From: an uncultured Rubrobacteraceae bacterium
Lineage (GTDB): Bacteria > Actinomycetota > Rubrobacteria > Rubrobacterales > Rubrobacteraceae
Length of the DNA stretch: 60,240 nucleotides
Assembly: GCA_902806095.1 (NCBI GenBank)
Contig: CADCVF010000079.1
Coordinates: forward strand, 1-60,240
Reading direction: 5' to 3'
Shown here: piece after piece, positions 51,368 through 59,985 of the stretch
Layout: each line of letters opens with the position of its first letter
Position numbering within the stretch: the stretch's first letter is position 1
The notes under the pieces: model-generated
What the model was told of the DNA's origin: nothing
Databases searched by the model: none
The model's input: only the letters and a program-made list of their open reading frames with translations
Position numbers and translations under genes: made by a program

Positions 51368-51762
51368 AGATCATCGACATACCGGTCGAGACCGGCGAGC
51401 GTTACGAGCTGGTCTCGATCACGGACGAGGTCAAGCGGGCCGCAAAGGATGCCGGCGTTGCCGAGGGCATTTGCGTCATCTCATCGACGCACACGACCGC
51501 GGCCGTGACGGTCAACGAGGACTATGATAGGGATGTGCCCAGGGACCTGGCCTCCGCCTGCAGGGCATTCCTCGATGCCCTGGACGTGCGCTTCGAGCAT
51601 GCCGAGGGCAACAGCGACTCCCACTTCCTGACCAGTCTTTTCGGGCAGTCGCAGACTCTGTTGGTAAGAGACGGAGAGCTGGATCTCGGTCGCTGGCAGG
51701 GCGTTTTCCTTGCCGAGTTCGACGGGCCGAGGAGCAGAACCGTCACGGTGGCGGTCTCGTAG
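51364..51762 (+). CDS. yjbQ: YjbQ/UPF0047 family protein
   Basis: 132 residues from ATG 51364, overlapping the HAD gene stop (ATGA). The family core is complete: GICVISSTHTTAAVTVNEDY, EGNSDSHFLTSLFGQSQTLL and GRWQGVFLAEFDGPRSRTV. YjbQ proteins have weak thiamine-phosphate synthase activity in vitro, but their real role is unsettled. The length is typical. Confidence 0.93.
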   Translation: MKIIDIPVETGERYELVSITDEVKRAAKDAGVAEGICVISSTHTTAAVTVNEDYDRDVPRDLASACRAFLDALDVRFEHAEGNSDSHFLTSLFGQSQTLLVRDGELDLGRWQGVFLAEFDGPRSRTVTVAVS

Positions 51763-51875
51763 CCGACTTCCCGAGGCTGCTGTTTAGTTAGGACCCAACT
51801 TTCGGTAAGATGGGTCTGCGGGCCACGGGCTCGGAGGCCGTGGCCGGTCGTTACTAGTCTTTGTGGGAGGCTTGT

Positions 51876-53267
51876 ATGAACCGATTGGTGAAGGGCGGGC
51901 TGGTGCTGGGCGGGCTGGTCTTGGGGCTCGGTGCCTTGCGGCGGACGCTCAACCCTACGCCCCGTTACGCCCCGTGGGAGAAGCCTCCCTACGGCGAGTT
52001 CGAGAAGAAAGTCTTGATCCTCGGCGGGGGGTTCGGAGGGTATACGGCTGCTACGGACCTGTGCAGGCTCACCAGGAGCCGCGATGACGTTGGGGTCCTG
52101 GTCATAGCGCGCGACAACTTCTTCACCTTCTGGCCGATGGTACCCGGGATCGTCAGCAGCGACATCGACTCGCGCAACGTCGCCCAGCCCTTGAGGCGCG
52201 CACTCATCCTCGCCGGCGCTAGCTTCAGGAGGGCCAGGGTCACGGGTGTAGACCCGGACCGAAGAGTCGTCCAGGCCGCCGGCGGTCTCGAGTTCCCTTA
52301 CGATCAGCTCGTAATCTCTTTGGGCGGGCAGCCGAACTTTTTCGGCATCCCCGGCGTCGAGGAGCACAGCTTGACAATGAGGGGGGTCGAAGACGCCGAA
52401 CGCGTCCGCAACCGCGTCATAGAGCGCTTCGAGGAAGTCTCCCTGATCCGGGACGATGTGCCCGAGTCCAAGCTGACTTTCGTGGTCATCGGTGGTGGGG
52501 CGACAGGGGTCGAGGTGGCGTCCGAGATCCACACCCTCGTCCACGAGAACCTAGCCCCCGACTACCCGAATATAGATCCTTACCGCGTAAGGATCTACCT
52601 CATAGAGGCACTTCCCAACATACTGCCCGAGCTCGACCCCGCCCTGCGGCGCGCAGCCCGTATCAGGCTCCTCAACGAGCGTATCGAAGTGCTCACCGGC
52701 GCTATGGCGGAGGAGATTACAGGCGATTGCGTCAAGCTGAAGGGCGGCAAGGAGATAGATACGGAGAACGTGATCTGGACCGCTGGGAACCGCCCGAACC
52801 AGACGGTCCACGACCTCGGGCTGCCCTACGACCAGCGAACAGGCATAAAGGTAGACCTCACCCTCAGGGTTGAGGATCACAGCGACATCTGGGCAATAGG
52901 TGATTGTGCCGCCGTGCAGGACGTGCACCGGGAAGATGGCGGTATAGTGCCGCCAACCGCCCAGGCTGCGATCCAGCAGGGTCACCTGGCCGCCCGCAAC
53001 GTGCTCAAGACCATAGACGGTAATGGGGATCTCGGAGAGTTCGAGTACAAGCCGCTTGGGCAGCTCGTCGAGCTCGGGAGCGACTTCGCCGTCAACGAGG
53101 TGATGGGCGTAAGGTTCACGGGAGCCCTCGCGGCCGTTTTCTGGCGTATGGCCTACCTGGTGCGCCTCAACAGCCCCCAGAGCAAGGTGCGGGTCGCCGC
53201 GGATTGGATTGTGGGCATCTTCCTGCGGCCTGCCGTCACCCAGATTCGGAGCACCTCCGACGAATAG
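51876..53267 (+). CDS. FAD-dependent pyridine nucleotide oxidoreductase, NDH-2-like
   Basis: 463 residues from ATG 51876. An N-terminal hydrophobic segment (GGLVLGGLVLGLGALR) probably anchors the protein to the membrane. The FAD motif is VLILGGGFGGYTAATDL, the NAD(P) motif is FVVIGGGATGVEVASEIHTL, and the second FAD contact is SDIWAIGDCAAVQDV. ANALOGUES of type II NADH:quinone dehydrogenase end, as here, in an amphipathic C-terminal region (FWRMAYLVRLNSPQSKVRVA). It likely passes electrons from NADH to quinone without pumping protons. The gene stands alone. Confidence 0.88.
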   Translation: MNRLVKGGLVLGGLVLGLGALRRTLNPTPRYAPWEKPPYGEFEKKVLILGGGFGGYTAATDLCRLTRSRDDVGVLVIARDNFFTFWPMVPGIVSSDIDSRNVAQPLRRALILAGASFRRARVTGVDPDRRVVQAAGGLEFPYDQLVISLGGQPNFFGIPGVEEHSLTMRGVEDAERVRNRVIERFEEVSLIRDDVPESKLTFVVIGGGATGVEVASEIHTLVHENLAPDYPNIDPYRVRIYLIEALPNILPELDPALRRAARIRLLNERIEVLTGAMAEEITGDCVKLKGGKEIDTENVIWTAGNRPNQTVHDLGLPYDQRTGIKVDLTLRVEDHSDIWAIGDCAAVQDVHREDGGIVPPTAQAAIQQGHLAARNVLKTIDGNGDLGEFEYKPLGQLVELGSDFAVNEVMGVRFTGALAAVFWRMAYLVRLNSPQSKVRVAADWIVGIFLRPAVTQIRSTSDE

Positions 53268-53371
53268 GAGGACTTCATAAAGGGACCTTGAGGCGTGGCC
53301 GCAAAGGTGCTAGTTTGACCTTGACTGAAAGAGGAGCAGATGCAACGGGACAGCATGACAGGTGATCAGAG

Positions 53372-53953
53372 ATGGGGGTTCGCTTGAGTCTCGCCAACCA
53401 GCTCACCCTGATCCGGCTAGTAGCTGTCGTGCCCGTGATGGGCGCGCTGTACCTGCCTTTCGAGTGGGCACGTCCCGTCGCCCTCGTTCTGTACGCAGCT
53501 GCGATCCTCACCGACTACCTCGACGGGATCATCGCCCGTCGCAACAACGAGGTTACTGGTTTCGGCAAGCTGATGGATTCCATAGCCGACAAGGCTCTCA
53601 TTGTCTCCCTGTTCTTCGCGCTCGTCGGGGAGGGCTCGATGGCGGCTTGGATGGCCGCTATCATGGTTATTCGGGAGTTCGCCGTGACAGGACTAAGGAT
53701 GGTCGCCCTCGAGGCCGGGGAGGTCATCGCCGCGAACCGGTGGGGTAAGGCCAAGATGAACGCCCAGAGCCTCGCCGTCTTCATACTACTGCTTGGCAAG
53801 CCAGGGGCGGACGGGTGGCAGGGGGTCGTCTCCCAGATCGGGTGGTGGGTGATGCTCGTCGCCGTGGTGCTTACCGTGCTCTCGGGCTGGTCCTATCTCA
53901 AGGACACGCCGCGGATTCTGTCTATTACCTCCAAGCGAGATCAGAGACTCTAA
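53372..53953 (+). CDS. pgsA: CDP-diacylglycerol-glycerol-3-phosphate 3-phosphatidyltransferase
   Basis: 193 residues. The CDP-alcohol phosphotransferase motif D-X2-D-G-X2-A-R-X8-G-X3-D-X3-D is exact in YLDGIIARRNNEVTGFGKLM with DSIADK after it. About five membrane helices surround it. The N-terminal SLANQLTLIRLVAVVPVMGA is the usual PgsA start. It makes phosphatidylglycerol-phosphate at the inner membrane. A homologue using another alcohol cannot be fully excluded, but this N-terminal sequence favours PgsA. The next gene starts 22 bp downstream. Confidence 0.92.
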   Translation: MGVRLSLANQLTLIRLVAVVPVMGALYLPFEWARPVALVLYAAAILTDYLDGIIARRNNEVTGFGKLMDSIADKALIVSLFFALVGEGSMAAWMAAIMVIREFAVTGLRMVALEAGEVIAANRWGKAKMNAQSLAVFILLLGKPGADGWQGVVSQIGWWVMLVAVVLTVLSGWSYLKDTPRILSITSKRDQRL

Positions 53954-53975
53954 AAGCTGTAGAATCACGCCCCAT

Positions 53976-54818
53976 ATGGAGGGCAGCAACGACAAACGCC
54001 TGAGGCCGGACGAGGTCGAAATGATCTTGCGTCACGCCTCGGAGTTGAACTCTCGCCGGTGGACGCGTGGCTCCTACGACACCTCGTCGGTCTCTCCTGA
54101 GGTCCTCGTGCAGGTGGCCGCTGCGGCCGGCATCCCCGAGCAAGACGTACGCCGAGCCATGTGGGATATGGCATCGGAGAAGACGGCCGAACCGCGCTCG
54201 TTCGCCCGCAAGTTATACGGCCCTGCCCGTCTGCGCGTCGTGCGGGAAGTCGGGCGCCCCGCAGAGAGTATCCGAGATTATCTCGAAGGGCTCTTGCGCC
54301 TCCAACAGGGCCTCAAGCTCAGGCGCAAGACGGAGGTCGGCTCTTTGTGGGACCCTGGCGACGAGCTCGGGGTCGTCCGAAGGACGCTGGACTTCTCTGG
54401 GGAAAGGACCCTGCTCAAGGCCAGGTTGGTCGAACTGCGCGTGGAGGGTTTCGGCGAAGAGCGATGCGAGGCCAACCTGACTGCCGACCTCTCAAACCAA
54501 CGCGGTGAGTACCTCTCGGTCGCCGGCATCCTCGGGGCCACGCTGGCCGCCCTGTTTATTCTCGCCGGGATGCAGAGCCCGCCCTTCTTTCTCGGCGTCC
54601 TGCCCGCGCTCGCGGCGCCGGCCCTCGGGTTCAGGTTCGCCTACGGCAGGGCTTCCCTGGAACTGAGACGCGCCCTCGAGGACCTCCTCGACGCCGCCGA
54701 AGAAAGCCAGCCTCAGGAGGAGCCTCCTGAACGCGGCGACCGTCCTCCCGGCCAGATACAGGGCCTGAAACCCATTCCAAGATTCGCCCCTGACAGGAGC
54801 AAGCGGGCAAAGCCCTAG
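53976..54818 (+). CDS. Hypothetical membrane-anchored protein
   Basis: 280 residues, family not recognised. Residues 1-70 form a helical N-terminus (RLRPDEVEMILRHASELNSR then VSPEVLVQVAAAAGIPEQDV and RRAMWDM). The middle (GPARLRVVREVGRPAESIRD to RTLLKARLVELRVEGFGEER) is a beta-rich domain. Two helices near 180-220 (YLSVAGILGATLAALFILAG and FFLGVLPALAAPALGFRFAY) suggest membrane insertion, followed by a proline- and charge-rich tail. It is probably co-transcribed with pgsA and ends just before an octamer repeat. Confidence 0.65.
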   Translation: MEGSNDKRLRPDEVEMILRHASELNSRRWTRGSYDTSSVSPEVLVQVAAAAGIPEQDVRRAMWDMASEKTAEPRSFARKLYGPARLRVVREVGRPAESIRDYLEGLLRLQQGLKLRRKTEVGSLWDPGDELGVVRRTLDFSGERTLLKARLVELRVEGFGEERCEANLTADLSNQRGEYLSVAGILGATLAALFILAGMQSPPFFLGVLPALAAPALGFRFAYGRASLELRRALEDLLDAAEESQPQEEPPERGDRPPGQIQGLKPIPRFAPDRSKRAKP

Positions 54819-54845
54819 TTTGCAAAGAGGTCAAAACCTCTTTGC

Positions 54846-54982
54846 AAGCATTTCAGCCAGTCAGCACTTCAGCATTTCAGCATCGTCTTCCGAAGAGTCT
54901 CGCCCCGTCGCTCGGGCGACGCCAGCAGCAAGGCTGAAGTGCTGAGAGCCGCGAAGCGGCGTGCTGACTGGCTGAAGTGCTG
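54846..54982. repeat. Octamer-ladder repeat, copy 8 (two inverted halves)
   Basis: Left: AGCATTTCAGCCAG, TCAGCACT, TCAGCATT, TCAGCATC. Right, inverted: GCTGAAGT, GCTGAGA, GCCGC GAA GCGGC hairpin, GTGCTGACTG, GCTGAAGT, GCTG. The two halves can base-pair extensively. It lies between the hypothetical gene and recQ. Confidence 0.85.
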
Positions 54983-55027
54983 GTTTGACCCTTCCTGAAA
55001 GCACTGTCAGGCTTTATATTTAGCCTC

Positions 55028-57184
55028 GTGCCTCTCAACGTTCTAAAGGAGATCTTCGGCTTCGATTCGTTCAGGCCGGGCCAGGAGGAGGTCATAAGGG
55101 CCGTCCTCGAAGGCAGGGACACGCTCGCCGTGATGCCGACGGGGGGTGGCAAGAGCCTTTGTTACCAGGTGCCTGCGCTGATGCAAGAGAGCCTTACGGT
55201 GATCGTCTCGCCCTTGATCTCACTGATGAAGGACCAGGTCGACTCCTTGCTGCAGAGCTCTGTCTCCGACGCCGCCACGCTCCACTCGGGGCTCTCGTCC
55301 GAGGAGCGCTGGGAGGTCGAGCGGAGGGTGCGCACGGGGGAGGTAAAGATGCTCTACGTCGCCCCGGAGCGACTCAGGTCCCTCGAGTTCGTCCTCGCGC
55401 TTCGGCGTGCTGGCGTCGGCCTCTTCGTCGTAGATGAGGCCCACTGTATCTCGGAGTGGGGCCACAACTTTCGCCCCGACTATCTGTTCTTGCCGCGTGC
55501 CGTAAGGGACCTCGGTAACCCTCCCGTCCTCGCCCTCACAGCCACCGCGACTCCGCGTGTACGCCAGGACATCCTGATCTCCCTCAAGATGCGCTCGCCT
55601 GAGGTGGTCGTGACGAGCTTCAATCGCCCGAACCTGACCTACAGGGTCGTCCCTACCAAGGAGAAGAAGCACAAGCTGTCGCGCATACTCGACGTCATCC
55701 GCAGCTCTCCGCCGCCGGGGATCGTGTATGCAACGACGCGCAAGGAGTGCGAGGAGCTCGCCGCCGGCCTGCGCCGCTCCGGGGTGGACGCCGCCGCGTA
55801 CCACGCCGGGATGGGCTCGGCCGATAGGTCCAACATTCAGGAGCGGTTCATGACCGACGAGCTCGGCGTGGTCGTCGCGACTATCGCGTTCGGGATGGGG
55901 GTGGACAAACCGAACGTCCGGTTCGTCGTCCATTCGAGTGTCCCAGGGAGCCTCCCCGCCTACATCCAGGAGTCGGGGCGCGCGGGCAGGGACGGCGAGG
56001 GATCCGAATGCGTCGTGCTGTACCGAGGCGCCGACCTCGGCCGGCGCAAGCGGCTGGTTACGCTTGGCACGGCCGGCGAGCGCGAGGTCTCCTCGTTCTT
56101 TTCGGCGCTCGCCGGGGTGGAGAGCGGTGGAAGGGTCAACGTGCCGCCGGGCTCGCTCTCGGCGCTGGGAGGTGTCGACCCGGAGTCGGCAGGCATCGTC
56201 ATGGGTAGCCTCGAAGAGTCAGGCCTTATCTCCCGCGGCTACGATCTCTGGGCCGAGGTCGAGGTGCGCCGAATCGAGGAAGAGCCGAACGGCCTGCGTG
56301 AGGAGGTGGCCGCGGTTCACGCCGCGCTGCCAGGTTCAGGTTCAGTCGGGCTGCCCGCGCTGGCGCGCAAGGCGGGGTTGCGCCCTGCTGTAGTCCAGGG
56401 CGCCATCTACAGGATGATGGTCGACGGAGTGGTGGAGATCATCCCCCGCGGCTCTCTGGTCGATGTTAGGCTCAAGACCTTCTCGCTTGACGACGACAGG
56501 CGCAGGAACATCGCTGGCAGGCTCAAGAACCGGGCGAACACGGCCTACGCCCAGATCCGGGACGTAGAGTCGTTCGCCAACCTGAGGACCTGCCGCCGCG
56601 AGCGCCTCCTGAGGCATTTCGGCGACATGGAGGAGGTCGCACCCTGCGCCGGCTGCGACGTCTGCCTCGGCGAGACGGAAGAGCAGGTGAGGACCCTCGG
56701 ACCAGGAACGAGCGTGCCCCGCGGGACGCCCCTCGTGTCCGCGTTCGCCGGGTTGTCACCGGCTGACGAGGACATTCCAGACGTGGATACTGATCTCTTC
56801 GAGCGACTGAGGAGCTGGAGAGGTGAGCAGGCAAAGAAGCAGCGGGTGCCTGCCTACGTCGTGCTCCACAACTCGCACCTCGAGGAGATCTCCGCCCGCA
56901 AACCCAGTACCATCCATGAACTGGGCGCCATAAAGGGAGTAGGCCTGCGCCGCGCGGCCCGCTACGGGGATGAACTACTCGCCCTGATCCACGGGGAGGA
57001 GGCGCCTGAGACCGAGTCCGCTGTGGAGAACGGCTTCAGAGAGCACCTCGAGGCCGCCCACACGCTGCTCCGGTCCGGACGTGGTGCCGACGCCGTACCC
57101 GCCCTGGCCCGTGCTCTCGAGCTCGGCGGCGAGGAGGCGCGGCGCGAAGTAGACGAGCTTCTAGGGTCGATGACGGGCGAGTGA
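55028..57184 (+). CDS. recQ: RecQ-family ATP-dependent DNA helicase
   Basis: 718 residues from GTG 55028. Helicase motifs: GFDSFRPGQEEVIRAVLEGR (0), VMPTGGGKSLCYQVPAL (I), VVDEAHCISEWGHNFRPDY (II), VLALTATATPRVRQDI (III), then IAFGMGVDKPNVRFVVHSSV and QESGRAGRDGEGSECVVLY (V and VI). The RecQ-Ct zinc site uses the four Cys in RTCRRERLLRHF and APCAGCDVCLGE. An HRDC domain lies at about 575-665 (RVPAYVVLHNSHLEEISARK, GAIKGVGLRRAARYGDELL). The last 60 residues are an extra helical tail. It unwinds DNA in recombination repair and may be linked to pfpI downstream. Confidence 0.94.
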   Translation: MPLNVLKEIFGFDSFRPGQEEVIRAVLEGRDTLAVMPTGGGKSLCYQVPALMQESLTVIVSPLISLMKDQVDSLLQSSVSDAATLHSGLSSEERWEVERRVRTGEVKMLYVAPERLRSLEFVLALRRAGVGLFVVDEAHCISEWGHNFRPDYLFLPRAVRDLGNPPVLALTATATPRVRQDILISLKMRSPEVVVTSFNRPNLTYRVVPTKEKKHKLSRILDVIRSSPPPGIVYATTRKECEELAAGLRRSGVDAAAYHAGMGSADRSNIQERFMTDELGVVVATIAFGMGVDKPNVRFVVHSSVPGSLPAYIQESGRAGRDGEGSECVVLYRGADLGRRKRLVTLGTAGEREVSSFFSALAGVESGGRVNVPPGSLSALGGVDPESAGIVMGSLEESGLISRGYDLWAEVEVRRIEEEPNGLREEVAAVHAALPGSGSVGLPALARKAGLRPAVVQGAIYRMMVDGVVEIIPRGSLVDVRLKTFSLDDDRRRNIAGRLKNRANTAYAQIRDVESFANLRTCRRERLLRHFGDMEEVAPCAGCDVCLGETEEQVRTLGPGTSVPRGTPLVSAFAGLSPADEDIPDVDTDLFERLRSWRGEQAKKQRVPAYVVLHNSHLEEISARKPSTIHELGAIKGVGLRRAARYGDELLALIHGEEAPETESAVENGFREHLEAAHTLLRSGRGADAVPALARALELGGEEARREVDELLGSMTGE

Positions 57185-57206
57185 AGGCTATACGAGGGGA
57201 GTCGCT

Positions 57207-57728
57207 GTGAGGTTGGAAGGGAAGAAGATCGCGGTTCTCGTGGCCGAGGGTTTCGAGGACCTGGAGTACTGGGTCACGGTGATGCGTCTTCAGGAGGAGG
57301 GGGCGGAGGTCATCTCCGTCGGCCCCGACACCGAACCGGTCAACGGTAAGAATGCCCTGGGGGCGCAGGCCGACACGACGGCGGAGGGCGTGGACGCCTC
57401 GGAGTTGGATGGCGTCGTGGTGCCAGGTGGCTGGGCTCCTGACAAGCTGAGGCGCTATCCCGGGATAACCGATCTCGTCAGGACCGTTCACGAAAGGAAC
57501 AAGACCGTAGGTATCATCTGCCACGGCGGGCTCGTTGCGATCTCGGCCGGAATTGTCGATGGGGTCAGCGCGACGGGGTCGCTCGGGATCAAAGACGATC
57601 TGGAGAACGCCGGTGCTACCTGGGTGGACAAGGCGGCGTTCCGCGAGGGCAACCTGGTCTGGGGCCGCGTGGTTCCCGACATCCCCGACTTCTGCCGCGA
57701 ACTCGTCGCCGCCCTGGCCGAGGACTAG
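57207..57728 (+). CDS. DJ-1/PfpI-family protein (type 1 glutamine amidotransferase fold)
   Basis: 173 residues from GTG 57207, 22 bp after recQ. The start KKIAVLVAEGFEDLEYWVTV and the nucleophile elbow VGIICHGGLVAISAG contain the conserved Glu and Cys of the PfpI group. VVPGGWAPDKLRRYPGITDL is the third motif. Family members are chaperone/deglycase or protease-like enzymes of uncertain true substrate. The length is standard. Confidence 0.9.
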   Translation: MRLEGKKIAVLVAEGFEDLEYWVTVMRLQEEGAEVISVGPDTEPVNGKNALGAQADTTAEGVDASELDGVVVPGGWAPDKLRRYPGITDLVRTVHERNKTVGIICHGGLVAISAGIVDGVSATGSLGIKDDLENAGATWVDKAAFREGNLVWGRVVPDIPDFCRELVAALAED

Positions 57729-57898
57729 GGAAGCAGGACGCACACCAGTGGACACACCACTATAGCGGTGCGGTACAGGCCGCTACGGTGTGATGGGGTG
57801 GACTGCGTGCCATTTAGCGTGTCCAATATACACATTGCCGATCGCCGTTCTCGGTAATACATCGCCTGCTCATTGGCATCTAATCTCATGAGATAACG

Positions 57899-58285
57899 GA
57901 GGCGGAGAACAAGACCGAAGCCAAGAAGGCCGTCAAGGAGTTCGTAGAAGAGTTCGAGGTGAAATGGTCCAAGGCGATCGAGAAGATAGTCTCCGATGAG
58001 TAGGCTCTGCTAGCCTACTACGACTACCCGGCAGCGCACTGGCGGCACTTACGGACGACCAACCCGATAGAGTCGCTATTTGCCACCGTGAGGGCGAGAA
58101 CGGATAAAACGAAGGGGCCAGGCTCGAGGGAGGCTGGGGTGGCGAAGATCTTCAAACTATCGGAGACAGCCGAAGGGAGGTGGAGGAAGCTAAACGGCTA
58201 CCGGCTGGTCCCTTTGGTGAGGGCCGGGACTAGGTTCGTTAACGGAGAGCTGGCGAAAAGAAGCGAGGAGAAGGTCGCTGCGTGA
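57899..58285 (+). pseudogene. IS256-family (Mutator) transposase remnant
   Basis: In one frame about 128 codons read AENKTEAKKAVKEFVEEFEV, a TAG at about 58001-58003, then YDYPAAHWRHLRTTNPIESL, FATVRARTDKTKGPGSREAG, VAKIFKLSETAEGRWRKLNG. The 'AHWRHLRTTNPIESxFATVRxRT' block is diagnostic of IS256/Mutator transposases, including the last acidic residue of the DDE triad. The N-terminal two thirds is missing and an in-frame stop is present, so it is inactive. The right terminal repeat is at 58288-58320. Confidence 0.85.
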
Positions 58286-58287
58286 TC

Positions 58288-58320
58288 GGGACCAAATCCA
58301 AGACTTTTGACAATACCTCC
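58288..58320. mobile_element. Right terminal inverted repeat of the IS256-type remnant
   Basis: GGGACCAAATCCAAGAC followed by TTTTGACAATACCTCC just after the transposase stop is the typical IS256-family end (ACTTTTGACAATA). No left end was found in 57729-57898, which holds nothing else recognisable, so the element is truncated. 58321-58490 also looks empty. Confidence 0.55.
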
Positions 58321-58490
58321 AATGCGGAACTGCAGCGCCGTTGTCGTGATCGGCGTTGACCGACACGGAGACAGTAGCGGCAGCGGGCCTCCCGCCGGAG
58401 CTTCGCCTACGCGGCCGAGTCCCAGATCGAGGGTGGGTAAGCCTACCAGGCGGTAGAGCGCATCCTTCAGTAGTCTGGGGTTATATTCCC

Positions 58491-58913
58491 CTAACCGGCA
58501 TCGCTTCCGCTGTTGTTGTGTAGGAGTGGTGAGTAAGGGGGTATGGGCAACCGCACACCGCCTGATTCTGACGTGACCTCTACAACCACGGGTATGTAGC
58601 CAAGGTCGGCACCGTGGCGTACCGTCGGCTCGATCCCGATCTCCGTGGCGATCCCGCAGATCGCGAACGAATTTACGCCCAGGTCACGCAGGGCCACGTC
58701 GAGGAAGGTTCCCTCGAAGGCGCTCATGGCGATCTTGTCGGAGACCGCTTCGCTCGGCAATGGGGAGAGCTCTGGCACGATCTGGGTTTGAGGGGCCTCA
58801 GGGGGGAAAGGAGAAACCACCTCCTCTACCTTATCGACGCGCTGCCAGGCCATGGCTTGCCTGAGCTGCGAGACGCCCATCAACTCTTTGGGAAGCGTCC
58901 TGACTAGCAACAC
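58491..58913 (-). pseudogene. Isochorismatase-like cysteine hydrolase, degraded
   Basis: 140 residues in frame. The middle (MSAFEGTFLDVALRDLGVNS, FAICGIATEIGIEPTVRHGA, DLGYIPVVVEV) matches the core of an isochorismatase-family subgroup with the 'GIATEIGIEPT' motif. The N-terminal part with the catalytic Asp is absent, and after PVVV the expected DACGxGH turn is lost (EVTSESGGVRLPI). The gene is therefore truncated at both ends, and the upstream codons do not continue the family. It lies in the decayed end of the window. Confidence 0.6.
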
Positions 58914-59059
58914 TTCACGGGTAGCCGGTAGTCGTCCGCACGCCCCGACGGCAACTTGCTCGATCCGCGCCAGGATTCTAGCAACCTACTGTGACCCGCG
59001 GGTGACTTCCGAGAACCAGGTATAGGCGGCACCTCACCGATCGTGCTAGCCTCCCAGAG

Positions 59060-59446
59060 ATGGGCAACGAAGAGGAGATATTGGTCGCGCACGGTACATA
59101 CTCGCTACCGGAGGAGCTGGCTCGCCGCGCCCCCAGAAAGCAGTTCGCCCCCGACGAGTTGCGCGGGGCCTGCCACGAGGCGGGAGAGGAACTCGGGTGG
59201 GAAGATGCGAGGAAGGCCAGGTTCCGCACTGCGGCACAGATGGTAGAGATGTGGCGCGGGTTGGACCTACCAGCCTGGGAAGCGCCCTATGTCCTGCGCG
59301 ACGCACGCCTCGGCTACTTGAACGGCTACGAAGGTGCCCTGAGCTCCGGCGAAATGTCTGAACAACAGATCAGTAACGCTGCCGAGTCGCGCTGGGGCGA
59401 AAGGTGGCGAGAAAGGCTCAGGGCCGCACGCGAGAGGTCCGGGTAA
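59060..59446 (+). CDS. Hypothetical protein
   Basis: 128 residues, not recognised. It is charged and helical: EEILVAHGTYSLPEELARRA then PDELRGACHEAGEELGWEDA and YEGALSSGEMSEQQISNAAE. It has no signal or membrane segment. The start ATG 59060 is the only one available and follows a weak ribosome site (CAGAG). It is isolated; its neighbours are remnants. Confidence 0.55.
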   Translation: MGNEEEILVAHGTYSLPEELARRAPRKQFAPDELRGACHEAGEELGWEDARKARFRTAAQMVEMWRGLDLPAWEAPYVLRDARLGYLNGYEGALSSGEMSEQQISNAAESRWGERWRERLRAARERSG

Positions 59447-59622
59447 CCGCCGCTGATCGGCTCAGGGCCCATGTCCTGATCCACTATAGTGGCTAGGCTA
59501 GTGCGTGAAAGGGTGCCTTCACCTCTAGTCGCCGTCCCGGACACGTTGCCCTCCGCCTCCTTGGGGGTCCATCGAGATCTTCTCCCCCGCCGATATTCTC
59601 TCCCGCGCGGCCGAGCCGTCTA

Positions 59623-59826
59623 TCAGGCCCCGCTGATGGGACGGGCATTGTAACCGTCGAATTCTTTCAGCTGGGCGGAGACGTTCTCGCGGACCCTCTC
59701 GCGTGGCATTTCCAGGGCGTGCTCATCGTAGAGGTGCGCCTGTAGGACGTTCACCAAGCCGCTTTCGTCGGCGGCCTGTATATCGCTCTGGCAGGACGGG
59801 CACTTGACGGTTGGCTGCTCTAGCAT
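59623..59826 (-). CDS. Small Cys/His zinc-binding-like protein
   Basis: 67 residues from ATG 59826 (MLEQPTVKCPSCQSDIQAAD), behind AAAGGGAGA. The C-x2-C pair and the LQAHLYDEHALEM pair of His suggest a C2H2-type zinc knuckle, similar in arrangement to DUF1059-like small proteins. The rest (RERVRENVSAQ) is helical. No function can be given. On the same strand, about 59525-59616 contains a coding-like remnant ending at TAG 59525-59527. Confidence 0.6.
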   Translation of the reverse strand: MLEQPTVKCPSCQSDIQAADESGLVNVLQAHLYDEHALEMPRERVRENVSAQLKEFDGYNARPISGA

Positions 59827-59985
59827 ATCGTCTCCCTTTTGTGGTCCCCCTCCTATTACCCAGCTGGGCAAGCCATCAAGCGGCTACCTTCGGAAGGTGG
59901 GTGTAGTGGCGGTCCATTCGACGCCCTAACTCCTACCACGACAACCACCCCGCGCCGGCGCCTCTCCTACGCACCTCACGTTGAA

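Noticed and set aside
59481-59492. 12-bp perfect palindrome CCACTATAGTGG
   Set aside because: Short, single, with no gene or promoter positioned to use it. A similar near-palindrome at about 57751 is also unsupported.
59525-59616. Minus-strand coding-like stretch ending at TAG 59525-59527
   Set aside because: Only about 30 codons (LIDGSAARERISAGEKI region) with no family match and no start. It is noted as a possible remnant only.
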